NCBI GenBank assembly: GCA_003516955.1
Contig: DPBN01000339.1
Span: 1 to 5,480 of the forward strand
Reading direction: 5' to 3'
Length of the DNA: 5,480 nucleotides
From: Armatimonadota bacterium
GTDB taxonomy: Bacteria; Armatimonadota; Fimbriimonadia; Fimbriimonadales; Fimbriimonadaceae
Part shown: positions 1 through 4,394 of the stretch, one piece after another
Numbering within the stretch: position 1 is the first letter of the stretch
How the letters are laid out: the number at the start of each line of letters is the position of its first letter
Program-made: the position numbers and the translations under genes
Notes under the pieces: model-generated
Told to the model about the DNA's origin: nothing
Seen by the model: the letters and a program-made list of their open reading frames with translations, nothing else
The model's database searches: none

Positions 1-289
1 AGTCGTCCGCGCCCATCTCCAGGCCCTGAATCCGGTCGGACTCGCTGGCCCGAGCCGTGAGGAAGAGGATCGGCACCTGGCTCTCCTTGCGCAGCAGGCG
101 GCACAGGTCGAAGCCCGAGCGCTTGGGCAGCATGATGTCCAGCAGGATCACGTCCGGCCGGACGCGGCGGAAGAGGTTGAGGGCCTCCTCCGCCGTGGTG
201 GCGGTGAACGTGGTGTAGCCGTCGCGACGCATGCGCATCTCGACGGTCTCGAGCAGCGTCGGCTCGTCGTCTACGATCAGCACCTTCAT
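1..289 (-). CDS. OmpR/PhoB-type response regulator, receiver domain (partial, C-terminus outside window)
   Basis: This is the first 96 residues of a two-component response regulator, a cytoplasmic protein phosphorylated by a sensor histidine kinase. Reading the minus strand from the ATG at 289-287 gives MKVLIVDDEPTLLETVEMRM, with the acidic pair D7-D8, the phospho-acceptor D51 in VILLDIMLPKRSGFDL, the switch threonine T78 in ILFLTAR, and GLEMGADD at the cut edge. The conserved lysine expected just after GADD and any output domain lie outside the window. The pattern (IMLP, LTAR, EMGADD) is typical of the OmpR/PhoB winged-helix subfamily, so a DNA-binding C-terminus is likely but not seen. It lies 48 bases downstream of the KOW-protein gene on the same strand, with no clear promoter between them, so co-transcription is plausible. 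The Shine-Dalgarno is weak: a GGAG sits 14 bases before the ATG. The receiver identity is near certain; the output type is inferred. Confidence 0.93.
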   Translation of the reverse strand, partial: MKVLIVDDEPTLLETVEMRMRRDGYTTFTATTAEEALNLFRRVRPDVILLDIMLPKRSGFDLCRLLRKESQVPILFLTARASESDRIQGLEMGADD

Positions 290-337
290 CTTCGTCTCGC
301 ACGCTCCGCACGAAGGCGCCGATCGCAGGCGGGAGGC

Positions 338-1459
338 CTATCCCGCGATGATCTCGACGTTCGCGCGCGGAACCATCACTTCTTCGCCGCTGTCCAGCCG
401 CGCCTTGAGCACGCGCACCAGCGTGCCCGACTCGACCTCCACCAGCTGGTGCGGCAGCTCGGTGACCTTGCCCAGGCGACCGAAGTACGGCTCGCGGATC
501 ACGCGGATCGGCGTGCCGATCTCCAGCGCCATCGCGACGTCGGCGACGGGCGTTTCGGTCGACAAGGACTCCATCGGCACGATCACCTCGGGACGGATCA
601 CGCCGGCGCGGATTTGGGTCGCGCCGTTGATGCTCGCCTGCTTTCCCTCGAGGCTCTGGAGGAGGCCGAACGTTCGCTCGGCCATCGCCAGGAACCCGAA
701 GCCTTCGGTCACGATGATCGTGATCGGGATCGACTCCTGGCCCGTGATCGCGACGCCGATGTCGTAGCCCAGGTAGCGAACCAGGTCGCTGTCCTTGATC
801 CCGCCGACGACCAGCCCCGCCGCGCCGACGGCCGAGGCCCGCTCCAGCGCCTCGAACGTCACGCCGCTGCCGCCGACCAGCACGGCGCCGGCGTCGTCTT
901 CGCGGATGTGAGAGGCCTCCAGCGTGTCTTGGTTCGACGGCACCGCCACACGAATCCGGCCCGAGCGCTCGCCGCCCACGCCGAAGATGCCCTGCACCAT
1001 CGCGCCGCGGGTCTCGATCACCGCACCCTCTTGCGGCAGCACCTCCGCCACGTGGCCCTTCAGGTAGGCCGTGAGGTTCACCGGAGTCGGCGGCTCGCGG
1101 ACCAGCACGTGGCCGGTCAGCTCGGAGACCTGCTCCACGGTGCCGGTGTAGTCGGCGTGCACCTGGGCCTTGAACAGGCCGAAGAACCCCTTGGTCTCGG
1201 CGATCAGCTGCCCCTTCTCGATGGGGTCTCCGGGCTTGAGGCGGAACATCGCCACCGCCTCCTTGGGCTCGACGCCCAGCTTCTCGGCGAGCTTGATGGT
1301 CTGCAGGATGCCGGGCAGCTTCGCCTGCGCGATGACGGTGTCGGGCTCGGTCGGGTCGCCCTCCCGGACCAAGACGTCGCCCTTGATGGGGAGTCGGCGG
1401 GTCTTACGAACGACGATGTCCGCGCTGACGGTCAAGCCCGGTGTGTAGGCGCTAGCCAA
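338..1459 (-). CDS. Uncharacterised 373-aa protein with barrel-sandwich-like N-terminal half and C-terminal KOW/SH3-like segment
   Basis: This is a cytoplasmic protein of unknown function with no signal peptide or membrane segment. The start is TTG at 1459-1457, chosen because a perfect AGGAGG (1474-1469) lies nine bases upstream; no ATG fits. The N-terminal half (about residues 25-170) is rich in glycine and short beta strands, with LKPGDPIEKGQLIAE and a second turn of the same kind near VLPQEGAVIETRGAMV, which resembles the barrel-sandwich (lipoyl/RnfC-like) fold. The middle (about 170-310) has alternating strands and helices and a well-ordered stretch, GAAGLVVGGIKDSDLVRYLG, then INGATQIRAGVIRPEVIVP. 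The last 60 residues (315-373: GTPIRVIREPYFGRLGKV, then VLKARLDSGEEVMVPRANVE) match the KOW/SH3-like beta pattern known from NusG and ribosomal L24/L26. I recall similar hypothetical proteins in Armatimonadota and Chloroflexota. It lies between a flavin reductase and a response regulator on the same strand. RNA or ribosome binding by the KOW part is possible, but nothing here proves it. Confidence 0.85.
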   Translation of the reverse strand: MASAYTPGLTVSADIVVRKTRRLPIKGDVLVREGDPTEPDTVIAQAKLPGILQTIKLAEKLGVEPKEAVAMFRLKPGDPIEKGQLIAETKGFFGLFKAQVHADYTGTVEQVSELTGHVLVREPPTPVNLTAYLKGHVAEVLPQEGAVIETRGAMVQGIFGVGGERSGRIRVAVPSNQDTLEASHIREDDAGAVLVGGSGVTFEALERASAVGAAGLVVGGIKDSDLVRYLGYDIGVAITGQESIPITIIVTEGFGFLAMAERTFGLLQSLEGKQASINGATQIRAGVIRPEVIVPMESLSTETPVADVAMALEIGTPIRVIREPYFGRLGKVTELPHQLVEVESGTLVRVLKARLDSGEEVMVPRANVEIIAG

Positions 1460-1468
1460 ATCCTCTCT

Positions 1469-1474
1469 CCTCCT
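1469..1474 (-). promoter_or_regulatory. Shine-Dalgarno AGGAGG fixing a TTG start
   Basis: The minus strand reads AGGAGG followed by nine bases and TTG. This is the strongest ribosome binding site on the minus strand and is the reason for accepting the rare TTG start of the KOW protein. Confidence 0.85.
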
Positions 1475-1504
1475 GGTGCGGCCGGTGGCCGGCTCGTGCC
1501 GGGA

Positions 1505-1513
1505 AGTTTAGCA
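1505..1513 (-). promoter_or_regulatory. Probable extended -10 promoter for the KOW-protein gene
   Basis: The minus strand reads TGCTAAACT, an extended -10 (TGn) followed by TAAACT, which matches TATAAT at four of six bases. Transcription would begin near 1498, giving a leader of about 39 bases that contains the AGGAGG. A -35-like TTGTCA lies at 1540-1535, but the 24-base gap is too long for it to pair normally, so the extended -10 would have to act largely alone. A small hairpin (CCGGC, loop ACGA, GCCGG; 1502-1489) overlaps the predicted start of the leader. Confidence 0.4.
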
Positions 1514-1577
1514 TGACGGGCATCGTCGGGTCCCTGACAACGAGGGTATCCGACCGCGCGCGGCGGCCTCAATCCTT

Positions 1578-1599
1578 TTCGGTTAAGGTTCGGTTAAGC
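1578..1599 (-). repeat. 11-base tandem direct repeat (CTTAACC core), possible PhoB/OmpR-family operator
   Basis: Two consecutive 11-base units differ at only one base. On the minus strand they are GCTTAACCGAA and CCTTAACCGAA, so CTTAACC recurs with an 11-base period and four bases between copies. This spacing is the classic layout of PhoB/OmpR-family operators, and the core resembles the cyanobacterial pho box (PyTTAAPyPy repeats with 11-base period). The repeat covers the last codons and TAA stop of the reductase gene. It sits about 80-100 bases upstream of the predicted KOW-gene transcript start, and a response regulator of the right family is encoded downstream. It may also be a simple slippage duplication. 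Confidence 0.4.
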
Positions 1600-2587
1600 T
1601 TGGCGCGGGCGGCAGCTCCCCCTCGCTGCTGTGGCCGGGGAACAGCTTGGCGGTCGGATCCAGCAGCACCTTGGCGAAGCACACGGCCGTCGCGGCCTCG
1701 CCCACTCCGGTGGCGATCAGCTTCAGCTTGGAGCCGTGCGCGCACACGTCGCCCGCCGCGAACACGCCCGGCAGGTTGGTTCGGAAGGCGGAGTCCACCA
1801 CGATCTGGTTCCCAACCGTCTCGATGCCCCAGGATCGGATCGGCCCGAGCGAGGACTTGAAGCCGATGTTGACGACCAGATCGTCGCACTCCAGCACGGT
1901 CCGCCCGTCCCCGTCCGTGCGGGCGATCTCGACCGCCTCCAGCCGCTCGTCGCCCAGCAGGGCGGACACGGTGAAGGGGGTCAGGATTCGCACGGGGCTC
2001 TCGCGCAGAGCCTTCACGGTCTCCTCGTGCGCCCGGAAGCCGTCCCGGCGGTGCACCAGGGTCACCTCGCGGGCGACCTCGGAGAGCGCCAGGGCCCAGT
2101 CGCAGGCGCTGTCCCCTCCGCCGACGACCACGACGCGGCGGCCGGCCAGCTCCCCCTTGGCGCGGACGCCGTAGCGCAGTCCGCGACCCTCGAAGCGCGC
2201 CTCCTCGGCGAGCCCGAGTCGGGTCGGCTGGAAGGCGCCGGGGCCGGCGGTGATCAGCAGCGTACGGGTCTCCAGGGCCTCGGAGCGGTCGGTGCCGAGC
2301 ACCCAGCCATCCTCGGTGCGCTCCAGAGTCTGCGCGGTCTCGCCGAGGCGGACCTCGGGGCCGAACCGAAGCGCCTGCTCGGCCATCTGCCGCGCGAGGT
2401 CCTTGGCGAGGATCGCCGGGAAGCCCGGCATGTCGTAAACGTACTTCTCGGGATAGAGGGCCGTCAGCTGGCCTCCCAATTCCGGCAGGCTGTCGACGAT
2501 CCTCACCGTCATGCCCCTCAGCCCGGCGTAGAAGGCTCCGAACAGGCCCGTCGGCCCCGCCCCGATGATCGTGACGTCCGTGTTCAC
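1583..2587 (-). CDS. Ferredoxin/flavodoxin-NADP+ reductase, thioredoxin-reductase-like (FNR type 2)
   Basis: This FAD enzyme passes electrons between NADPH and ferredoxin or flavodoxin in the cytoplasm. The 334 residues match the family's usual length (about 330-350). The FAD Rossmann motif GAGPTGLFGAFYAGLRGM covers 9-26, followed by D32 and ELGGQL (36-41). YPEKYVYDMPGFP (45-57) is the hallmark of the YumC-type reductases. The NADP half has GGGDSACDWA (156-165) and HRRDGFRAHE (179-188). The second FAD motif is FAAGDV (GD at 279-280), and the C-terminal tail has PGHSS with H319, the residue position that stacks on the flavin in this family. The redox CxxC of true thioredoxin reductases is absent; the matching place reads RYGVRAKGELAGRRV. 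The start is GTG (2587-2585). A GGAGG lies 14 bases upstream, which is too far to be convincing, while a TAGAAT lies six bases upstream and suggests a leaderless transcript. It is divergent from the PEP-CTERM gene and ends 123 bases before the KOW-protein gene. Confidence 0.93.
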   Translation of the reverse strand: MNTDVTIIGAGPTGLFGAFYAGLRGMTVRIVDSLPELGGQLTALYPEKYVYDMPGFPAILAKDLARQMAEQALRFGPEVRLGETAQTLERTEDGWVLGTDRSEALETRTLLITAGPGAFQPTRLGLAEEARFEGRGLRYGVRAKGELAGRRVVVVGGGDSACDWALALSEVAREVTLVHRRDGFRAHEETVKALRESPVRILTPFTVSALLGDERLEAVEIARTDGDGRTVLECDDLVVNIGFKSSLGPIRSWGIETVGNQIVVDSAFRTNLPGVFAAGDVCAHGSKLKLIATGVGEAATAVCFAKVLLDPTAKLFPGHSSEGELPPAPSLTEP

Positions 2588-2593
2588 CCTTGG

Positions 2594-2599
2594 ATTCTA
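2594..2599 (-). promoter_or_regulatory. -10 box TAGAAT, six bases from the reductase GTG (leaderless layout)
   Basis: The minus strand reads TAGAAT, matching TATAAT at five of six bases, then CCAAGG, then the GTG start. Transcription beginning seven bases after the box would start on the start codon itself. No good -35 is visible at 16-18 bases upstream. Confidence 0.45.
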
Positions 2600-2747
2600 C
2601 GCCTCCGGACTCGCCACCGTCGGCGGGACCGGTCAGTCCGGTTGAAAAGTACTTTGATATCCCTTCACGCGGCGTTCCACCCGGCAATAGGACCGGTTAT
2701 AGTGACGGAGGACAACAATCTACCGTCCGATCATCCGAGAAATGAGA

Positions 2748-2753
2748 TACAAT
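2748..2753 (+). promoter_or_regulatory. -10 box TACAAT of the PEP-CTERM gene
   Basis: TACAAT matches TATAAT at five of six bases and lies 42 bases before the ATG at 2796, so a leader of about 36 bases would include the AAGGAG ribosome site. No recognisable -35 lies 17 bases upstream. A second box, TATAGT (2698-2703), is an alternative start for a longer leader. Confidence 0.4.
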
Positions 2754-2782
2754 GAGACTGCTCGTCCAAGCCTCGTTGGGCG

Positions 2783-2788
2783 AAGGAG
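2783..2788 (+). promoter_or_regulatory. Shine-Dalgarno AAGGAG deciding the PEP-CTERM start
   Basis: AAGGAG lies seven bases before the ATG at 2796. The upstream in-frame ATG at 2742 has no such site and would place an arginine-rich stretch before the signal peptide, so 2796 is preferred. Confidence 0.85.
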
Positions 2789-2795
2789 AAGAACG

Positions 2796-3359
2796 ATGAG
2801 GATTCCGCTGGTTCGTACCTTGATCATGGTGGCGGCGATGGCGCTGGTCGCGGTCGCGCCCGCCGTGACGCTGTCTTTCTCCGCGACCGACTTCCAGATC
2901 GACAAGCTCGGCTGGGACGGCACTCAGCCCGGCAACTACGACATCTTGACGGGCACGGGTCTGAGCGGATCGGTGAGCGTGCCCTATGGGGTGCCGACGC
3001 CGATCGCAACCCACGACCTCGTCTTCGACGTCGGCATCAACTCCCAGAATGCTTGGACGCCGAGCCCCTATTCGGTGAGCTACGACCTGACCATCGAGGG
3101 CGTGACGAAGACGATCACCCACCAGGTCAACGTGAAGATCGGCCTCACCGACGATCTGGACATCCTTCCCGTCTCAACCGTGTTCCACACCTCCAAAGGC
3201 ATCGTGGTGTACACGTCCAACTTGGTGTCGTTCCGCGCCGCAGACTCCGGCCAGCACTACAAGCAGCTGACCGGGCAGTTGGAGACCGTGCCGGAGGCCG
3301 CTACGCTGGCCTTGGCCGGCCTCGGGCTGGCTACGGCGCTGCGTCGCCGACGCAGGTGA
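2796..3359 (+). CDS. Secreted PEP-CTERM-type sorting-domain protein
   Basis: This is a 187-residue exported protein. A signal peptide is clear: MRIPLVRT, then the hydrophobic stretch LIMVAAMALVAVA, with likely cleavage after an AxA-type site near residues 21-30. The body (about 30-160) is low in charge, rich in T, S, V, D and G, and looks like beta strands (for example YSVSYDLTIEGVTKTITHQV), with no catalytic motif that I recognise. The C-terminus (165-187) is VPEAATLALAGLGLATAL followed by five arginines. This has the three parts of a PEP-CTERM tail: a short motif, a hydrophobic helix and a basic cluster. Such tails are processed by an exosortase in the inner membrane and the protein goes to the cell surface or matrix. 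No exosortase is in the window. The second proline of the usual PEP motif is alanine here. The gene has its own promoter and Shine-Dalgarno and is probably a single-gene unit. The exact role is unknown. Confidence 0.85.
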   Translation: MRIPLVRTLIMVAAMALVAVAPAVTLSFSATDFQIDKLGWDGTQPGNYDILTGTGLSGSVSVPYGVPTPIATHDLVFDVGINSQNAWTPSPYSVSYDLTIEGVTKTITHQVNVKIGLTDDLDILPVSTVFHTSKGIVVYTSNLVSFRAADSGQHYKQLTGQLETVPEAATLALAGLGLATALRRRRR

Positions 3360-3381
3360 GAGGCTGCTGGAGTAGCTTCTG

Positions 3382-3409
3382 GGCGCCGGGGCGGGATCGA
3401 CTCGGCGCC
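3382..3409 (+). terminator. GC-rich hairpin after the PEP-CTERM gene (weak terminator candidate)
   Basis: GGCGCCG (3382-3388) and CGGCGCC (3403-3409) form a perfect seven-base-pair stem with a 14-base loop, starting 23 bases after the stop codon. There is no T-run after it, so it is not a standard intrinsic terminator. It could be a transcript 3' end or chance in GC-rich DNA. Confidence 0.25.
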
Positions 3410-3426
3410 TCGCGCTTCCCGAGGGG

Positions 3427-3432
3427 TACGCT
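3427..3432 (+). promoter_or_regulatory. TACGCT box six bases from the GAF-protein GTG (possible leaderless start)
   Basis: TACGCT fits TAnnnT and is followed by GAGGGC and the GTG start, the same six-base spacing as in the reductase gene. GAGGGG at 3421-3426 is 12 bases from the start and GAGGG at 3433-3437 only one base, so neither is a well-placed Shine-Dalgarno. The box itself matches TATAAT at only three of six bases, so this is tentative. Confidence 0.3.
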
Positions 3433-3438
3433 GAGGGC

Positions 3439-3894
3439 GTGATCGGCAGGGAGGAAGCGGACAGGCTGGTGGCCGAAATCGGTCGCTCGTCCAAGACGGG
3501 CCGCGGCCTGCGCGAGGAGGCCATGGCCCTGCTGGCCAGGATGCCGGACTACCGTTGGGTGGGCGTGTACCGCCTCGAGGGCGACACCCTGGTCCTAGAC
3601 GCTTACGTCGGCGCGCCGACCGAGCACGACCGCATCCCGGTCGGCCGCGGCGTCTGCGGGACCGCCGTGGCCGAGGACCGGAACGTGGTGGTCGAGGACG
3701 TCCGAAAACTCGACAACTACCTGGCCTGCAGCCTGGAGACCCGCAGCGAGATCGTCGTCCTGATCCGCGCCGGCGACGGCAGCATCCTGGGCCAGATCGA
3801 CGTGGACGGGCACCGGGTCGGCGCCTTCGACGCCTCCGACGAGGCCGTTCTCGAGCGCGTGGCGGCGATCCTCGCCGAACGCTGGGAGCCGTGA
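3439..3894 (+). CDS. GAF-domain protein of the free methionine-(R)-sulfoxide reductase family
   Basis: This is a 151-residue single GAF domain, probably cytoplasmic, that likely reduces free L-methionine-(R)-S-oxide to methionine with thioredoxin-type reductant. The core YRWVGVYRLEGD supplies W40 and Y44; PVGRGVCGTAVAE (67-79) holds C73; LACSLETRSEIVVLI (95-109) holds C97 and E104; GQIDVD (118-123) holds D121 and D123. These line up with the substrate residues (W62, Y66, E125, D141, D143) and with cysteines C94 and C118 of E. coli YebR/MsrC; the 24-residue gap between the two cysteines is the same. The position of the third E. coli cysteine (C84) is histidine (H63) here. The two cysteines needed for catalysis and resolution in the yeast enzyme remain, so activity is plausible, but a small-molecule-binding GAF role cannot be excluded. 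The start is GTG with poor Shine-Dalgarno placement. The gene converges on ndk. Confidence 0.85.
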   Translation: MIGREEADRLVAEIGRSSKTGRGLREEAMALLARMPDYRWVGVYRLEGDTLVLDAYVGAPTEHDRIPVGRGVCGTAVAEDRNVVVEDVRKLDNYLACSLETRSEIVVLIRAGDGSILGQIDVDGHRVGAFDASDEAVLERVAAILAERWEP

Positions 3895-3906
3895 CCCGCT
3901 AGCGGG
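3895..3906. repeat. Perfect 12-base palindrome between convergent stops
   Basis: CCCGCTAGCGGG begins directly after the GAF-gene TGA and contains the TAG stop of ndk. It could fold as a short four-base-pair stem with a CTAG loop in either transcript. No T-run follows on either strand, so its use as a bidirectional terminator is only a possibility. Confidence 0.3.
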
Positions 3907-4312
3907 GCAGGCCCTCCGGGAACCAGAGCTTCAGCTCGCGCTCGGCTGCCTCCGCGTCGCTGGAGCTGTGGGTCAGGTTGTCCTCGATCGACAGCGCCAG
4001 GTCGCCGCGCACGGTGCCGGGGGCGGCCTCGATCGGGTTGGTCGCGCCCATCATGGCGCGCACGGCCTTCACGGCGTTGGTGCCCCGCACGGCCATCGCC
4101 ACCACCGGACCGGACGTCAGGTAGTCGCACACGCCCTGGTAGAACGGCTTTCCGACGTGCTCGGCGTAGTGCTCTTCGACGGTGGACCGGGGGGCCTGCA
4201 TCAGCTTCAGCCCGACGACCTCCAGGCCGCGGAGCTCGATGCGGCGCGTGATCTCGCCGATCAGGTTGCGGGCGACGCCGCCGGGTTTGATGAGAACGAG
4301 CGTGGTTTCCAT
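3899..4312 (-). CDS. ndk: Nucleoside diphosphate kinase
   Basis: This cytoplasmic enzyme transfers the gamma-phosphate of ATP to other nucleoside diphosphates through a phosphohistidine. The 137 residues (METTLVLIKPGGV to LWFPEGLPR) match the family length of 130-150. Conserved points visible are K9 (LVLIKP), Y49, F57 in GKPFYQGV, the SGPVVAM strand (67-73), R85 and MMGATNP (87-93, T91), EAAPGTVRGD (95-104, R102), and the active-site segment N112-L-T-H115 with H115 as phosphate acceptor. Two local oddities stand out: KPDG is KPGG (D to G at 11), and the usual HGSDS after the histidine reads HSSSD (S118, D119), as if serine and aspartate had changed places. The ATG at 4312 has no Shine-Dalgarno; TATCCT lies 11 bases upstream. 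The gene is divergent from the ABC exporter and convergent with the GAF gene, so it is transcribed alone. Confidence 0.96.
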   Translation of the reverse strand: METTLVLIKPGGVARNLIGEITRRIELRGLEVVGLKLMQAPRSTVEEHYAEHVGKPFYQGVCDYLTSGPVVAMAVRGTNAVKAVRAMMGATNPIEAAPGTVRGDLALSIEDNLTHSSSDAEAAERELKLWFPEGLPR

Positions 4313-4323
4313 ACCGAACGCCG

Positions 4324-4329
4324 AGGATA
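4324..4329 (-). promoter_or_regulatory. Probable -10 box TATCCT of ndk
   Basis: The minus strand reads TATCCT (four of six to TATAAT) 11 bases before the ndk ATG, implying a leader of about five bases. A poor -35 (TTTGGA) lies 16 bases upstream, inside the inverted repeat at 4334-4353. Confidence 0.35.
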
Positions 4330-4333
4330 CCGG

Positions 4334-4353
4334 CCTTTGGCGCCTTCCAAAGG
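4334..4353. promoter_or_regulatory. Perfect 7-base inverted repeat, operator candidate between ndk and the ABC operon
   Basis: CCTTTGG and CCAAAGG are exact reverse complements separated by six bases (CGCCTT), so half-site centres are 13 bases apart. It is placed in the 82-base divergent promoter region. It would cover the -35 region of ndk and lie about 47 bases upstream of the predicted ABC transcript start. That fits a dimeric regulator, but no regulator is identified. Confidence 0.4.
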
Positions 4354-4378
4354 ACCCACAAAAGGGATTCGAAAGGTG

Positions 4379-4384
4379 TAAAGT
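4379..4384 (+). promoter_or_regulatory. Probable -10 box TAAAGT of the ABC exporter operon
   Basis: TAAAGT (four of six to TATAAT) lies ten bases before the GTG at 4395, implying a leader of only a few bases. The nearest Shine-Dalgarno-like run, AAAGG (4372-4376), is 18 bases away and would not be transcribed. CCCACA (4355-4360) is a partial -35 at 18 bases. Confidence 0.35.
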
Positions 4385-4394
4385 CGGTGGCGTC

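Noticed and set aside
449..1516. Long plus-strand open frame opposite the KOW-protein gene
   Set aside because: The product is dominated by R, A, D, H and L in low-complexity runs, typical of a shadow frame in GC-rich DNA; the minus-strand protein has clear fold-like patterns and a strong ribosome site.
1535..1540. TTGTCA as the -35 of the KOW-gene promoter
   Set aside because: It is five of six to consensus, but 24 bases separate it from TAAACT, outside the usual 16-18.
1554..1563. CCGCGCGCGG palindrome as a terminator of the reductase gene
   Set aside because: It is a perfect ten-base palindrome but has no loop room or T-run, and such runs are expected in this base composition.
1583..2587. 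Thioredoxin reductase
   Set aside because: The CxxC redox pair is absent from the NADPH domain, and the YPEKYVYD and PGHSS segments match the ferredoxin/flavodoxin-NADP+ reductase branch.
1569..2755. Long open frames on both strands overlapping the reductase gene
   Set aside because: Both translate to arginine/glycine/proline-rich sequence with no motif, whereas the 1583-2587 frame carries full FAD and NADP motifs.
2742..2795. Earlier ATG for the PEP-CTERM protein
   Set aside because: It has no Shine-Dalgarno, overlaps the likely -10 box and would add an arginine-rich stretch before the signal peptide; the ATG at 2796 has AAGGAG at seven bases.
4182..4394. N-terminal extension of the ABC ATPase from an upstream ATG
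   Set aside because: The extension lies antisense within ndk, resembles nothing in ABC proteins and would pass through the divergent promoter region.
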